A DNA stretch of 64,000 bases from Prevotella melaninogenica (lineage in GTDB: Bacteria > Bacteroidota > Bacteroidia > Bacteroidales > Bacteroidaceae), in NCBI RefSeq assembly GCF_003609775.1, contig NZ_AP018050.1:372001-436000 (forward strand). The letters run 5' to 3'. A model generated the notes under the pieces. That model was not told the origin of the DNA, did no database searches, and saw only the letters and a list, made by a program, of their open reading frames with translations. The position numbers were made by a program, and so were the translations under genes. Positions 1 to 8,661 of the stretch are shown in pieces (the first letter of the stretch is position 1; each line of letters opens with the position of its first letter).

Positions 1-1148
1 AACTACAGCTTTCGGCAGGCGCTTTAGCCTCTTTAGGTTGGATGAATCGACGCCATTACATCAACAAAGATGGTAAAGAGTCGTTTATGTTTGCATGGGA
101 TAAGTTACATTCTGCCAACTTTACCGCCTTTATTGAAGCCGATTATGCCTTGAATAAACAGCTACATGTGGTGTTAGATGTGCATGGAGTGCATAATATT
201 CGCAATAGTAAAGACGTGTTTAGTGATCCAACTCTTCGCCCATGGTACAGCCATATGTCGAGAAAATATCGCTATTTCTATTCAGAAAACAGTACACTAA
301 ATCAGCAATTCACTGCCTTTAATCCTCGAATAGGTGTGGTTTACAATCCTATTCAACAAAAAGATATCCAGCTATTTGCCAATATTAGTAATAGTTATGA
401 GCCTCCAACGTTCGACGAATTGGTAGGAACAGAGGTGACATCGAATATCAATACCAGTCCAAAGAAACTCTTTTCTATCGCTTTAAAGAAACAAACAGCC
501 ACCACATTTGAGGTTGGTAGCAAGGGACGTTTAACGCAATTGTCTTGGAATGTGGCTTTTTATAATTCGTGGGTAACCAACGAAATACTCGAAATAAAAG
601 ACTATGTGCGAGGCTTAAAGCGTACAGAAAACTACCCAAAGACCCTTCATCAGGGCTTAGAAGTAGGGCTTCAGGTGGCAAGTAAGCCCCATGTTTTAGG
701 GCATAATATCGGTAGTTTCACCTTAGGAGCAGTGTATAATTATAGTCGTTTCATCTTTAAAGGTGGCAAATATGATGGAAAGTATCTAGCAGGAGTTCCA
801 CAACATTACATCAATAGCTCGCTCGATTATCAACATTCTTGTGGTTTTAATGGTTCTATATCATTAGAACTGAAACCAGGAAACACTCCAATCGACCACA
901 CAAACACCATGTTTCAGCCTGCTTATCATGTGTGGAACGCCCGTTTGGGCTATCAGTTCAACTCAAAATGGCATATCTATGTCGAGATGAAAAATATCGC
1001 AAATAAACGCTATTCATCAAGTTATGTCATCAGTGATGAGATACATAACCCCGCAATACCATTCCCAAACTTCACCGCAAAGCAACTAACTTTCTTCATT
1101 CCAGGGCAACCTCGAAGTGTATTTGCAGGCTTAACGTGGCGTTGGTAG
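1..1148 (+). CDS. TonB-dependent receptor, C-terminal part (5' end outside window)
   Basis: The reading frame is open from the first bases of the window and ends at a TAG at 1146-1148, so this is the last ~380 residues of a longer gene. The product is the beta-barrel half of a TonB-dependent outer-membrane receptor: alternating aromatic/polar strands, a FANISNSYEPPTFDEL segment typical of the barrel of siderophore/iron-complex receptors, a late RLGYQF strand, and a terminal FAGLTWRW strand ending in an aromatic residue, as outer-membrane barrels do. The ligand cannot be read from this part. A methyltransferase gene follows 67 bases downstream on the same strand. Nothing suggests a broken gene; the truncation is only the window edge. 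Confidence 0.85.
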   Translation, partial: LQLSAGALASLGWMNRRHYINKDGKESFMFAWDKLHSANFTAFIEADYALNKQLHVVLDVHGVHNIRNSKDVFSDPTLRPWYSHMSRKYRYFYSENSTLNQQFTAFNPRIGVVYNPIQQKDIQLFANISNSYEPPTFDELVGTEVTSNINTSPKKLFSIALKKQTATTFEVGSKGRLTQLSWNVAFYNSWVTNEILEIKDYVRGLKRTENYPKTLHQGLEVGLQVASKPHVLGHNIGSFTLGAVYNYSRFIFKGGKYDGKYLAGVPQHYINSSLDYQHSCGFNGSISLELKPGNTPIDHTNTMFQPAYHVWNARLGYQFNSKWHIYVEMKNIANKRYSSSYVISDEIHNPAIPFPNFTAKQLTFFIPGQPRSVFAGLTWRW

Positions 1149-1215
1149 AGGGCAATTTCATAGCAACTAATCAATAAAAACAAGCAACAATAATCGAAAC
1201 TAAAACGAAAAAACA

Positions 1216-1992
1216 ATGGTAGAGAAACGCATGAACATGGAACAAGGTCACTGGGTACTAGCAAAATTAGGTAAGAAAGTGTTGCGACCAGGTGGCCAAG
1301 AGTTAACTCACGAAATGCTAAAAGCAATGAACATCACTTCAAATGATGATGTAATAGAGTTCGCTCCGGGCTTAGGTTACACCGCAAAGCTTGCTCTTTC
1401 TCATCAACCTCATAGCTATGTGGCAGTAGAACTTAATGCAGAAGCAGCCAAACGAGTTGAAAATAACGTGCAAAACGATAAAATGCAGATCGTAATAGGA
1501 AACGCTTCAGAAACAGGTTTACCTGCAAATAGCGCCTCAAAGGTGTATGGAGAAGCCATGTTAACAATGCAAAGTAAACCACAAAAGCAAGCTATTATAG
1601 CCGAAGCAGCACGTTTATTGCGTCCAGGAGGGCTTTATGGCATTCATGAAATAGGTATATATCCCGACAATACATCACAAGAAGTGCGCAAAGAGATAGA
1701 GAGTGATCTTGCAAAAGGAATCAAAACCAATGTTCGTCCCTTAACTCTTGTAGAGTGGAAGGACATCTTAGAGGACAATGGTTTCGACATTTCGTATGTC
1801 GAAAGCAGACCAATGCACTTGTTAGAGCAGGCTCGTATGATTGCAGATGAAGGCTTTTGGAATTTCATTCGCATTGTATTTAGAATGTTAAAGAATAGCC
1901 ATGCTCGTAAAAGAGTATTAGAAATGCGACGCATTTTCCGTAAACATGGCAACCACATCAATGCTATTTGCATTGTAGCACGTAAGCGATAG
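1216..1992 (+). CDS. Class I SAM-dependent methyltransferase
   Basis: A 258-residue soluble protein with a Rossmann-type methyltransferase core. Motif I is the stretch VIEFAPGLGYTAKL (about residues 47-60), followed by an acidic residue in VAVELNAEA (about 75-83), which normally contacts the SAM ribose, and the motif LLRPGGLYGIHE (about 134-145). The C-terminal ~80 residues are basic and may recognise substrate. The substrate is unknown. A second in-frame ATG lies five codons in (MNMEQGHW) and could be the real start. It sits between a TonB receptor and a string of lipoproteins, on the same strand, so a role linked to the imported compound is possible but only inferred. Glutamine is mostly encoded by CAA here, unlike genes after 13 kb. 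Confidence 0.8.
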   Translation: MVEKRMNMEQGHWVLAKLGKKVLRPGGQELTHEMLKAMNITSNDDVIEFAPGLGYTAKLALSHQPHSYVAVELNAEAAKRVENNVQNDKMQIVIGNASETGLPANSASKVYGEAMLTMQSKPQKQAIIAEAARLLRPGGLYGIHEIGIYPDNTSQEVRKEIESDLAKGIKTNVRPLTLVEWKDILEDNGFDISYVESRPMHLLEQARMIADEGFWNFIRIVFRMLKNSHARKRVLEMRRIFRKHGNHINAICIVARKR

Positions 1993-2013
1993 AACCACAA
2001 AACAGGCATTATA

Positions 2014-2622
2014 ATGATAAAGAATAACGTTTTTAAGGCAATAACCTCATGGCAGTTAGTAGCAAAAAGCATTTTTATTGGCTTGGTGTTGCTATTGATA
2101 TCGTGTGAAAAAGAATCGTTTCTATCAGACGATTACGCACGTTATAAAGAGCTATTGCCAAACAAAAAAGAGTATGTTGATGACGATTTAGGCACTCAAG
2201 CGTTAGCAAAAGCCATCGAAGGACATTACTCTTCGAAGTTATCTATGATTTATTATGATGCCGAACGCATCAAACCGCTTCTTTATTTCACTGCAGGTAA
2301 ACATCAAGTGCATTGCACCACTAATGCAAATGGATCGTTACACCTCAGCATAAATAAGTTTCATACCAACTTTATGCCGCTTTATGTGAGTGTAGAAATG
2401 GACGTATTATTATCTGAAGGAGTAGGAGATACCATTCGATTGCAAGGTCGTGACGGCATAGTTCGTACGTCGGACGAAGGCAAACAGATTGGACTTGAAT
2501 TGCCAGAGAGCGATGATGCTGAGCTAGAAGGATATTTCTTGCGTTCTAAAAACGAAGTTTCTGCCCTCATAGATCTTATGTTACCCGTTGCAATGAAGAT
2601 GCAATGGCAAGGCACTAAGTAA
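2014..2622 (+). CDS. Putative surface lipoprotein, unknown function
   Basis: A 202-residue protein with a lipoprotein signal: basic start, hydrophobic stretch (about residues 17-29) and lipobox LLIS-C31, then acidic/basic residues (CEKES) that are compatible with surface export in Bacteroidota. The mature part is a compact, mostly beta-rich domain with several YxVSVEM/LHLSI-like strands. I do not recognise the family with confidence. It begins 21 bases after the methyltransferase stop and is the first of seven lipoprotein genes around the receptor gene at 4997-7444, which suggests a role in ligand capture at the outer membrane. Confidence 0.7.
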   Translation: MIKNNVFKAITSWQLVAKSIFIGLVLLLISCEKESFLSDDYARYKELLPNKKEYVDDDLGTQALAKAIEGHYSSKLSMIYYDAERIKPLLYFTAGKHQVHCTTNANGSLHLSINKFHTNFMPLYVSVEMDVLLSEGVGDTIRLQGRDGIVRTSDEGKQIGLELPESDDAELEGYFLRSKNEVSALIDLMLPVAMKMQWQGTK

Positions 2623-2697
2623 TGACTTGAAGACAAATAACATTACAATTAGCATTCAATAACCCCAAAAATAAACCATAACTTAAAGATAAACAAT

Positions 2698-3279
2698 ATG
2701 TATTTAAAGACAATTCAACAATTAAAAAGTAGCGTTTTATTACTCCTTTTCATGGCTTTTATGGCTGCATCGTGTAGTAATAACAATGAAGAAACAGCCG
2801 GTTCGTCTACCGTTGGCGTTGTTACTGGAACCTATCAAGCCACAATAACCCCCACAATGGGCACCAAACAGATGGCTCAAGGACCTCATATCGTTGTTTT
2901 AGAAGCCCTTAATAACAATCAACAAGTCCGCTTTCATTTCGAAAAGTTCAATGCTCCTATGTTCGATTCAGATGGAAAATTGAGTGCAACAGCACGCATG
3001 CCCTTTGCCGTTTCGGGTGACTTTGTGATGGATGTAAAGCGTCAAAAAGATGGAAGTGTTCAGCTTCAATCAGTAAAAGGCACATTTAAAGCAGAGCCAT
3101 ACGGCGCAAATGAGGTCGATCCTAATAAGATTCCAGAGGGCGTTTTGCCTCCTAATCTAAAAGGATTCGATACAGATAGAGCGCAAGCAAGTGGTGTTTT
3201 CAAAGACGGAAAGCTTGACTTAAAGGTGTCACCAAACATCCTTCCTGTTACAATTGTTATCGAAGCCGTTCGCAAGTAA
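2698..3279 (+). CDS. Putative lipoprotein, calycin-like beta-barrel
   Basis: A 193-residue lipoprotein (signal residues 1-25, lipobox FMAAS-C26, then SNNNEE). The mature domain starts with GVVTGTYQATITPTMG and ends with a hydrophobic strand (ILPVTIVIEAVRK); this up-and-down beta pattern resembles small calycin/lipocalin-type domains common in Bacteroidota lipoproteins. The resemblance is by pattern only. It sits 75 bases after the preceding lipoprotein gene on the same strand and shares its likely role in the receptor cluster. No catalytic motif is visible. Confidence 0.7.
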   Translation: MYLKTIQQLKSSVLLLLFMAFMAASCSNNNEETAGSSTVGVVTGTYQATITPTMGTKQMAQGPHIVVLEALNNNQQVRFHFEKFNAPMFDSDGKLSATARMPFAVSGDFVMDVKRQKDGSVQLQSVKGTFKAEPYGANEVDPNKIPEGVLPPNLKGFDTDRAQASGVFKDGKLDLKVSPNILPVTIVIEAVRK

Positions 3280-3357
3280 ATAGGTATTGAAAGGCGAAAA
3301 GTGCAGAATAACAGTGTTTTAACTTAACAACTTATTCAGATTTACTTTATTAATAAC

Positions 3358-4407
3358 ATGAATTTTAATATAAAAAGACAACTAAAAAAAACATCTATTG
3401 CAACGAATACTATGCTTGTTGCCTTGTGTTTTGTTGCAGTAAGCTGCACAAAAGCAGAGTTAGATGAAAAAGAAAGAGGATTGGTGGCTAAACAAGAATT
3501 GGCTGATCGCTTCGACAAACTCTTCTATGAAGGTTTTGAAAACCCTGATGAGACGGAGAAAAAGCTAAGAGAATTTGAACTCAATGATTTGGTTTCAAAC
3601 GATAAAAACCTGCTGACCGACCAAGATATTCGTGTCGATAAGTCGATGATTGAAATGACTATTCGGTTAAGAAGAATACAAAACACGTTGGAAACTGAGC
3701 TTAACAAGGGCACAATCTTCGACGGATTTATTCAGAAAAACAGGGTGTTGCTCAACTGCAAGAGCGTGCTTCAGGAGCTGCCTTATCGTGCAAGGAAGGG
3801 CAAAAAGTATGAATATTTGGAAACGAAAGTGGCCGATATAGAACGTCTAATCAATGAAACATTGACCAAGAAAGAAAGAAGTTTAGGGCCAATTCCTAAC
3901 GAGTTGTTGGGAAAACAATGGAAATGGAAGATAGATTTCGACCCCTATCAGTTCAATTCTGCCGACCTTTATTCGGATATTTTCAAGAAATTGAAAGACT
4001 TTAGCTTTGATTTTCATTTCAATAACGACAATACCATCACGGCAAAACGTTTCTTCTTAGCCCCTGTTATCATGGAAGGTTCAGAGAGTTTTGATGCAGC
4101 CGGCGACTGGACTCCAGCGTTAATGGGAGATAAAAAGATAGAATGCTATGCATACAATCATAAGCTATTCTTCTATGTTCCGATGATAGACAACGCCGAT
4201 TTCAATACAGGTCGGGGCAATGTTGCACATGCTTGGTACTATGAATACGATTATAAGGTTGAGGGAAATGAATTGATACTCACGATGAATCGTGTGGGGC
4301 TGTACACCATGGTCAATCAGTTTATCACCACAAAGAATGACAATGAAATGGAATATAGTTATGATGCGGCTTTCAAGTCATTCACTTTATCGAGTAATTC
4401 GCTATGA
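3358..4407 (+). CDS. Putative lipoprotein, unknown function
   Basis: A 349-residue lipoprotein (lipobox VAVS-C30). The N-terminal half (about 35-175) is strongly charged and predicted helical (EKERGLVAKQELADRFDKL and following), while the C-terminal half starts with LLGKQWKWKIDFDPYQF and is beta-rich, ending in FKSFTLSSNSL. The helix-then-beta layout suggests two domains. Its stop codon overlaps the start of the next gene (ATGA at 4404-4407), so the two are translationally coupled. Family not recognised. Context places it in the lipoprotein set just upstream of the heme/hemoglobin-type receptor. Confidence 0.7.
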   Translation: MNFNIKRQLKKTSIATNTMLVALCFVAVSCTKAELDEKERGLVAKQELADRFDKLFYEGFENPDETEKKLREFELNDLVSNDKNLLTDQDIRVDKSMIEMTIRLRRIQNTLETELNKGTIFDGFIQKNRVLLNCKSVLQELPYRARKGKKYEYLETKVADIERLINETLTKKERSLGPIPNELLGKQWKWKIDFDPYQFNSADLYSDIFKKLKDFSFDFHFNNDNTITAKRFFLAPVIMEGSESFDAAGDWTPALMGDKKIECYAYNHKLFFYVPMIDNADFNTGRGNVAHAWYYEYDYKVEGNELILTMNRVGLYTMVNQFITTKNDNEMEYSYDAAFKSFTLSSNSL

Positions 4408-4997
4408 ATCACGCAGTAAAATCAATGCTATCGTTGTGTGTTTTCATGCTAACGGTTTTTGCAAGTTGCATCAATCGTGAGTTTGATAGTAACGATGAGT
4501 TTAAGCATAGCAAATCCATTGCGCTCAATGCAGACAATGATCGGCTGCTCTCTCGCATCTTTATTATCAATGAAAACAAGTCTTATTTGTGGTTTGACCT
4601 CAATAATGAGGTGGCAAACTTCTCTAAACCTCAGTTCACTTTGCCTATCATTGAAGGCGGAAAAAATAGTTTTCGCAATTTTCCCTTGCGTGGATTGCTT
4701 TATGAATACAAGGCTTCGGAGAATGAACTCACATTTAAGAATGTGCCCGAACAATTCGTTCAGATGGGCAACGACCAACTTTCGTTGACGTTTAAGCTGT
4801 CAATGACCGATGGAAAAGAGGTGGTTCTACCCAATAAGAAAGTGGTAGAGACCTCGAAAAAGCAATATCTTCTGACCTTGGTTCGCCTTCAGTTTGCCTC
4901 TGATAATGCCACTTTCAATGTGGGAGAGAAGATAAAACGAGGGGGGAGAACCTATGAATTTCTTCCGTTTAAGACCGAACTCACGCTGATAAATTAA
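4404..4997 (+). CDS. Putative lipoprotein coupled to TonB receptor gene
   Basis: A 197-residue lipoprotein (signal 1-21, lipobox TVFAS-C22). It starts in an ATGA overlap with the gene before it and its TAA overlaps the ATG of the receptor gene by one base (TAATG at 4995-4999), so all three are coupled. The mature protein is beta-rich and ends in KRGGRTYEFLPFKTELTLIN. This position, a lipoprotein fused by translation to a receptor gene, is like that of HmuY before HmuR in Porphyromonas, but no sequence likeness to HmuY is apparent. Family not recognised. Confidence 0.7.
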   Translation: MNHAVKSMLSLCVFMLTVFASCINREFDSNDEFKHSKSIALNADNDRLLSRIFIINENKSYLWFDLNNEVANFSKPQFTLPIIEGGKNSFRNFPLRGLLYEYKASENELTFKNVPEQFVQMGNDQLSLTFKLSMTDGKEVVLPNKKVVETSKKQYLLTLVRLQFASDNATFNVGEKIKRGGRTYEFLPFKTELTLIN

Positions 4998-7444
4998 TGA
5001 AAATGAACCATAAACTATATAGATTGATACCATTGTTGTTGTTGATTGGCGTGATTAAAGGTCATGCACAGCAAACACGATTGGACACAACGAAGACGCA
5101 ACAGATAAAGGAAGTCGTTGTGACGGCCGACAAACACAACAAGAATGTGGGCGAAATCAAACGCACAGCCGAGCAACTTCGGGTGGAGATGCCTGTCGAT
5201 ATGAACGACTTAGTGCGTTATATTCCGTCGGTAGGAGTGTCGGTTTCGAGTTCAAGAGGAGGTATGCGAGGCTTCGCTATACGTGGAGTTGAGGCCAACA
5301 GAGTGGCAATTTCCATCGATGGAGTATTGCAACCAGAGATACAAGACAATATAGTTTTTAGCTCGTATGGGCTTTCTAACGCCTCAAGAATAGACTTCGA
5401 CCCTTATTTTGCATCGTCGGTTGAAATTCAAAAGGGCGCTAACTCGTTTGTAAGTGGAACGGGAGCTTTGGGCGGAACGGTGAACTATTCTACCAAAGAA
5501 GCACGTGACTTGATTGAAGGAAACAAGCAATGGGGACTCTTAACTACCATCAATTACAATGGAAAAGAGAACCTTCGAACCTATCTTTTGGGTGGTGCTG
5601 TACGCTTAAAGCATTTCGATGCTCTGTTAATGGCGACACATAGAGATGGTAATGAATTGCGAAATTTCTCGCATGGAAAGCTCACTCGCAACATCACTTC
5701 TACGCAAATAGACCCTATGGACTTTCATCAGAACACGTGGTTAGGTAAACTTTCCTATGCACCTAACGACAATCATAAGTTTGTTTTGTCGTTTTATGCG
5801 ATGAATCGCAAGACAAATGCCGATATCTGGACCCTCGAACCGATAGATGCTTTCACTGCCGATGGAAAACCTTATTACTATTCTCATGACCAATCGCTTT
5901 GTCGTTCACTCTCGTTTTCCTATCGATACTTGAACGAAAAAGGCTTTGTTCGTAAGCTAATGGCAAAGGCTCATCTGCAAAATTCCTATTTGGATGCTAC
6001 CACATGGACCGACTTTTATCGTCCAAACTTCGACCTTGTGAACAGTGATATGACTCTCATCTACGAGGGAAAGCACACGAAGTATCGCGGACAAGCTACA
6101 AAAGACAAGCTCATTCAATTGAATATAGACAGCAAACGCTTTGATTTGGGCAACTTAGGAAGCCATATTTTTAACCTCTCTACATTGATAATGCAGCGTA
6201 ACAGCGATGCAAGGAACGTGGATATTGAAACTCCTTTGGCCTCAGATCCAGTCACTGGATACACGGTTAGAATGGGAAAGGTTTATAAATATGGTGAAGC
6301 CATGGGGGTGTTTGCTCAAACTTATTCGTTCTTAAACCCCATAACACGATTCAATTGCGGCCTTTCTTTGATGGATGATATAGCGTTTGGTAAGAAGTTC
6401 ACAATGAAATTGGGTGTGAGATACGACTATTTCTTGACGAAAGACAAGGCAGACGAGGGCGAACAAAACATGGGATATATTCGCTATCTCTTGCAAAACA
6501 TGCAGGGAGTAGCCATGAATTTCGCCCCCATTCACGACAAAGAATCGGGCTTTTCGTTTTTAACGTCGGTGTCTTATGCCTTCCATCCGCTGCTGAACAT
6601 ATCCTATCGGTTCTCTACAGGCTTTCGAGTTCCGAACACAGAAGAGAAGTATTTCCAATTCTATAGCCTTTGGCCATCGTTTGTTGTGTTATCAAATAGG
6701 GGCTTAAAAGCCGAGAAATCTTTCAATCATGAAGTCGAATTAAATGGTCGGGGCAAAGGTTTTGGCTATTTGTTGAGCCTGTATTATAACCAATATTCAG
6801 ACTTTATAGAGCTGAAACAAGGCACATTGACGATTGAAGAGCCTTTAATGCAGCGGTCAAAAAGCATTTCTTATGCCAAGAATGTCAATCAATCGTCGGC
6901 CCATCTGATGGGATTTGATGCCGCCTTGCAGGTATATCCCGGTGAGTGGATAGACAGATTACAAGGCTTTATGCTTTCATCGGCCTTTAGTTATGCCGAA
7001 GGAGAGTCGTCATCGGGAATGAGTATGCTTGGCATTCAGCCTTTAACGGGAAACGTCGGCATTGAATATACGTCGCCAAATGGGCGTTGGCAGGCCAATG
7101 TTAAAGCCAATTTGTTCTTTGCAAAGCCTGTATCTCAAACTACTTTCTGGGATAAAGACGCCGCAGGAAAAGAGCTTATACGCCGTTATCCGGCTTCATT
7201 CATGAGCAATGCCTATACATTTGATGTCTACGGCTATTACAAACTGACACGCAATCTCACGCTAAGGGCAGGCATATATAACCTGTTAAACAATGAGTAT
7301 CTACGTTGGGATGACTTGCGACAACTAACAAATCCCGCGCTGCTTTCAAACATAAACTACTTCTTTCAGGATGGAAAGAAGTCATTGAGTAGGTTTACTC
7401 GTCCTAAGAGATATATCTCTATAGCTCTTGAATACAAACTTTAA
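4997..7444 (+). CDS. TonB-dependent receptor, hemoglobin/heme-type
   Basis: An 815-residue outer-membrane receptor. A signal peptide ends near HAQ (residue 25), followed by a TonB-box-like IKEVVVTA (about 37-44). The plug holds DMNDLVRYIPSVGVSV and FAIRGVEANRVAISIDGV (about 60-110), which match the pattern of the hemoglobin/transferrin/lactoferrin receptor group that includes HmuR-like proteins. The barrel runs to a final ALEYKL strand. The expected job is energised uptake of heme or a heme/iron complex across the outer membrane with TonB-ExbBD. It starts one base inside the stop of the preceding lipoprotein gene. Length is somewhat above typical HmuR (~650-700). The ligand is inferred from the plug pattern only. 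An alternative start is the ATG two codons in. Confidence 0.82.
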   Translation: MKMNHKLYRLIPLLLLIGVIKGHAQQTRLDTTKTQQIKEVVVTADKHNKNVGEIKRTAEQLRVEMPVDMNDLVRYIPSVGVSVSSSRGGMRGFAIRGVEANRVAISIDGVLQPEIQDNIVFSSYGLSNASRIDFDPYFASSVEIQKGANSFVSGTGALGGTVNYSTKEARDLIEGNKQWGLLTTINYNGKENLRTYLLGGAVRLKHFDALLMATHRDGNELRNFSHGKLTRNITSTQIDPMDFHQNTWLGKLSYAPNDNHKFVLSFYAMNRKTNADIWTLEPIDAFTADGKPYYYSHDQSLCRSLSFSYRYLNEKGFVRKLMAKAHLQNSYLDATTWTDFYRPNFDLVNSDMTLIYEGKHTKYRGQATKDKLIQLNIDSKRFDLGNLGSHIFNLSTLIMQRNSDARNVDIETPLASDPVTGYTVRMGKVYKYGEAMGVFAQTYSFLNPITRFNCGLSLMDDIAFGKKFTMKLGVRYDYFLTKDKADEGEQNMGYIRYLLQNMQGVAMNFAPIHDKESGFSFLTSVSYAFHPLLNISYRFSTGFRVPNTEEKYFQFYSLWPSFVVLSNRGLKAEKSFNHEVELNGRGKGFGYLLSLYYNQYSDFIELKQGTLTIEEPLMQRSKSISYAKNVNQSSAHLMGFDAALQVYPGEWIDRLQGFMLSSAFSYAEGESSSGMSMLGIQPLTGNVGIEYTSPNGRWQANVKANLFFAKPVSQTTFWDKDAAGKELIRRYPASFMSNAYTFDVYGYYKLTRNLTLRAGIYNLLNNEYLRWDDLRQLTNPALLSNINYFFQDGKKSLSRFTRPKRYISIALEYKL

Positions 7445-7460
7445 ACGAAATAAAACAGAT

Positions 7461-8657
7461 ATGAAAAGAACATTAATCATTGTCAGTCTGCTCGCAACCC
7501 TACTCTTTTCGGCTTGTGATCAGCGCAATACGATAGACGTATATGAAACAAACAGTACGCCAGACCTAAGTAATCCTGTCATACAAAAGCTGACAAATGT
7601 CAGTTGGTATAAGGGAGGTAGCTTAGAAAACACAACAGTTTGGACCACCACTAAGTTCAAAGATAAAGCTTCTTCGCCTTTTGAGAGCATGCTTTATTCT
7701 ATGGCTTGGATAGGAATGGAACTTCATCGGGACGGCACTTCCACGCTATTGTTCCGCCCACCCTTTGGAGAAAGCACTTACATCTTTTGCCAAGGGAAGT
7801 GGAAAGTGTCTGAAACCGAGAAGAATACTGTTATCATCGACACGAAGATTCCAGTGGGATATACCAATATTAAGCTTAAAGTGAAGAACATAGAAGCTAA
7901 AGATAACGTCAGCATTCTTACCGCTTCATTGGACTTTGGCGACCGAATCTTGATGTTAGACTTTTATAATAACACTTCGATTTATGGCGATGAACCTGAT
8001 AACTACTATCCCGGTATCGGCAAATCTACAAGTCAAGATTGGTTCTCTACAATGAAAGTGCAGCACGATAAGCTTGCAGAGAGCGACTTTCTCAACACTT
8101 CTTGGGAGACCATAGGCTATAAAACAGAGAATAAAGACGAGGTAGATGATAAGTCGGAACTATCTATGCGCACGCTGCATATAGACGATTTGCTGACTAA
8201 AACGCCTGCTTTCTTCTTTGGTTTGAAGTTCTCTTTCGCTGAGAATCATAAGGCTTTTATTCAATCTCCAACGCTAATGAAAGACTTATATCATAAGAAT
8301 TGGAGTGAGATTGAAGAGGAAAAATATCCTGTTGTGACGGCAAATTGGAGAATAGATGGTAGCCGTCTCATCGTTGAAACAGACGAATTGCCTTATACAA
8401 GCTTTGGAGAAACGATGTTTAACCTTATCACTGACAAGACACAGGCTGTCTTTTGGCCTTCTAAAACGCCAGATAAGGGAGTGTATTTATGGCGACATTT
8501 CTACTATATCTTTGAGGTTATAAAGCATACCGACAAAGGAAACTGGTATCGAATCACGTCACCTGAGGAGACACACTACGTGTTTATGTTGAAGACTTCG
8601 ATGCCCGATGTCTCTAAATTTGTAGGAGTTAAGAACGCGGTTAGTAAATTAAATTAA
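7461..8657 (+). CDS. Putative two-domain lipoprotein (lipocalin-like repeat)
   Basis: A 398-residue lipoprotein. I chose the ATG at 7461 because it gives a clean signal peptide with lipobox LLFSA-C19; an in-frame ATG at 7428 would overlap the receptor gene and add an unlikely leader. The N-terminal domain has W-rich beta strands and the stretch DTKIPVGYTNIKLKVKNI, which is clearly similar to STRIPIGPLEMKNLRVTKI in the lipoprotein at 10415-11155, so the two share a domain. The C-terminal half (NTSWETIGYKTE...) looks like a second copy of a similar beta fold. Function unknown; it follows the receptor by 16 bases and probably belongs to the same operon. Confidence 0.72.
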   Translation: MKRTLIIVSLLATLLFSACDQRNTIDVYETNSTPDLSNPVIQKLTNVSWYKGGSLENTTVWTTTKFKDKASSPFESMLYSMAWIGMELHRDGTSTLLFRPPFGESTYIFCQGKWKVSETEKNTVIIDTKIPVGYTNIKLKVKNIEAKDNVSILTASLDFGDRILMLDFYNNTSIYGDEPDNYYPGIGKSTSQDWFSTMKVQHDKLAESDFLNTSWETIGYKTENKDEVDDKSELSMRTLHIDDLLTKTPAFFFGLKFSFAENHKAFIQSPTLMKDLYHKNWSEIEEEKYPVVTANWRIDGSRLIVETDELPYTSFGETMFNLITDKTQAVFWPSKTPDKGVYLWRHFYYIFEVIKHTDKGNWYRITSPEETHYVFMLKTSMPDVSKFVGVKNAVSKLN

Positions 8658-8661
8658 GATA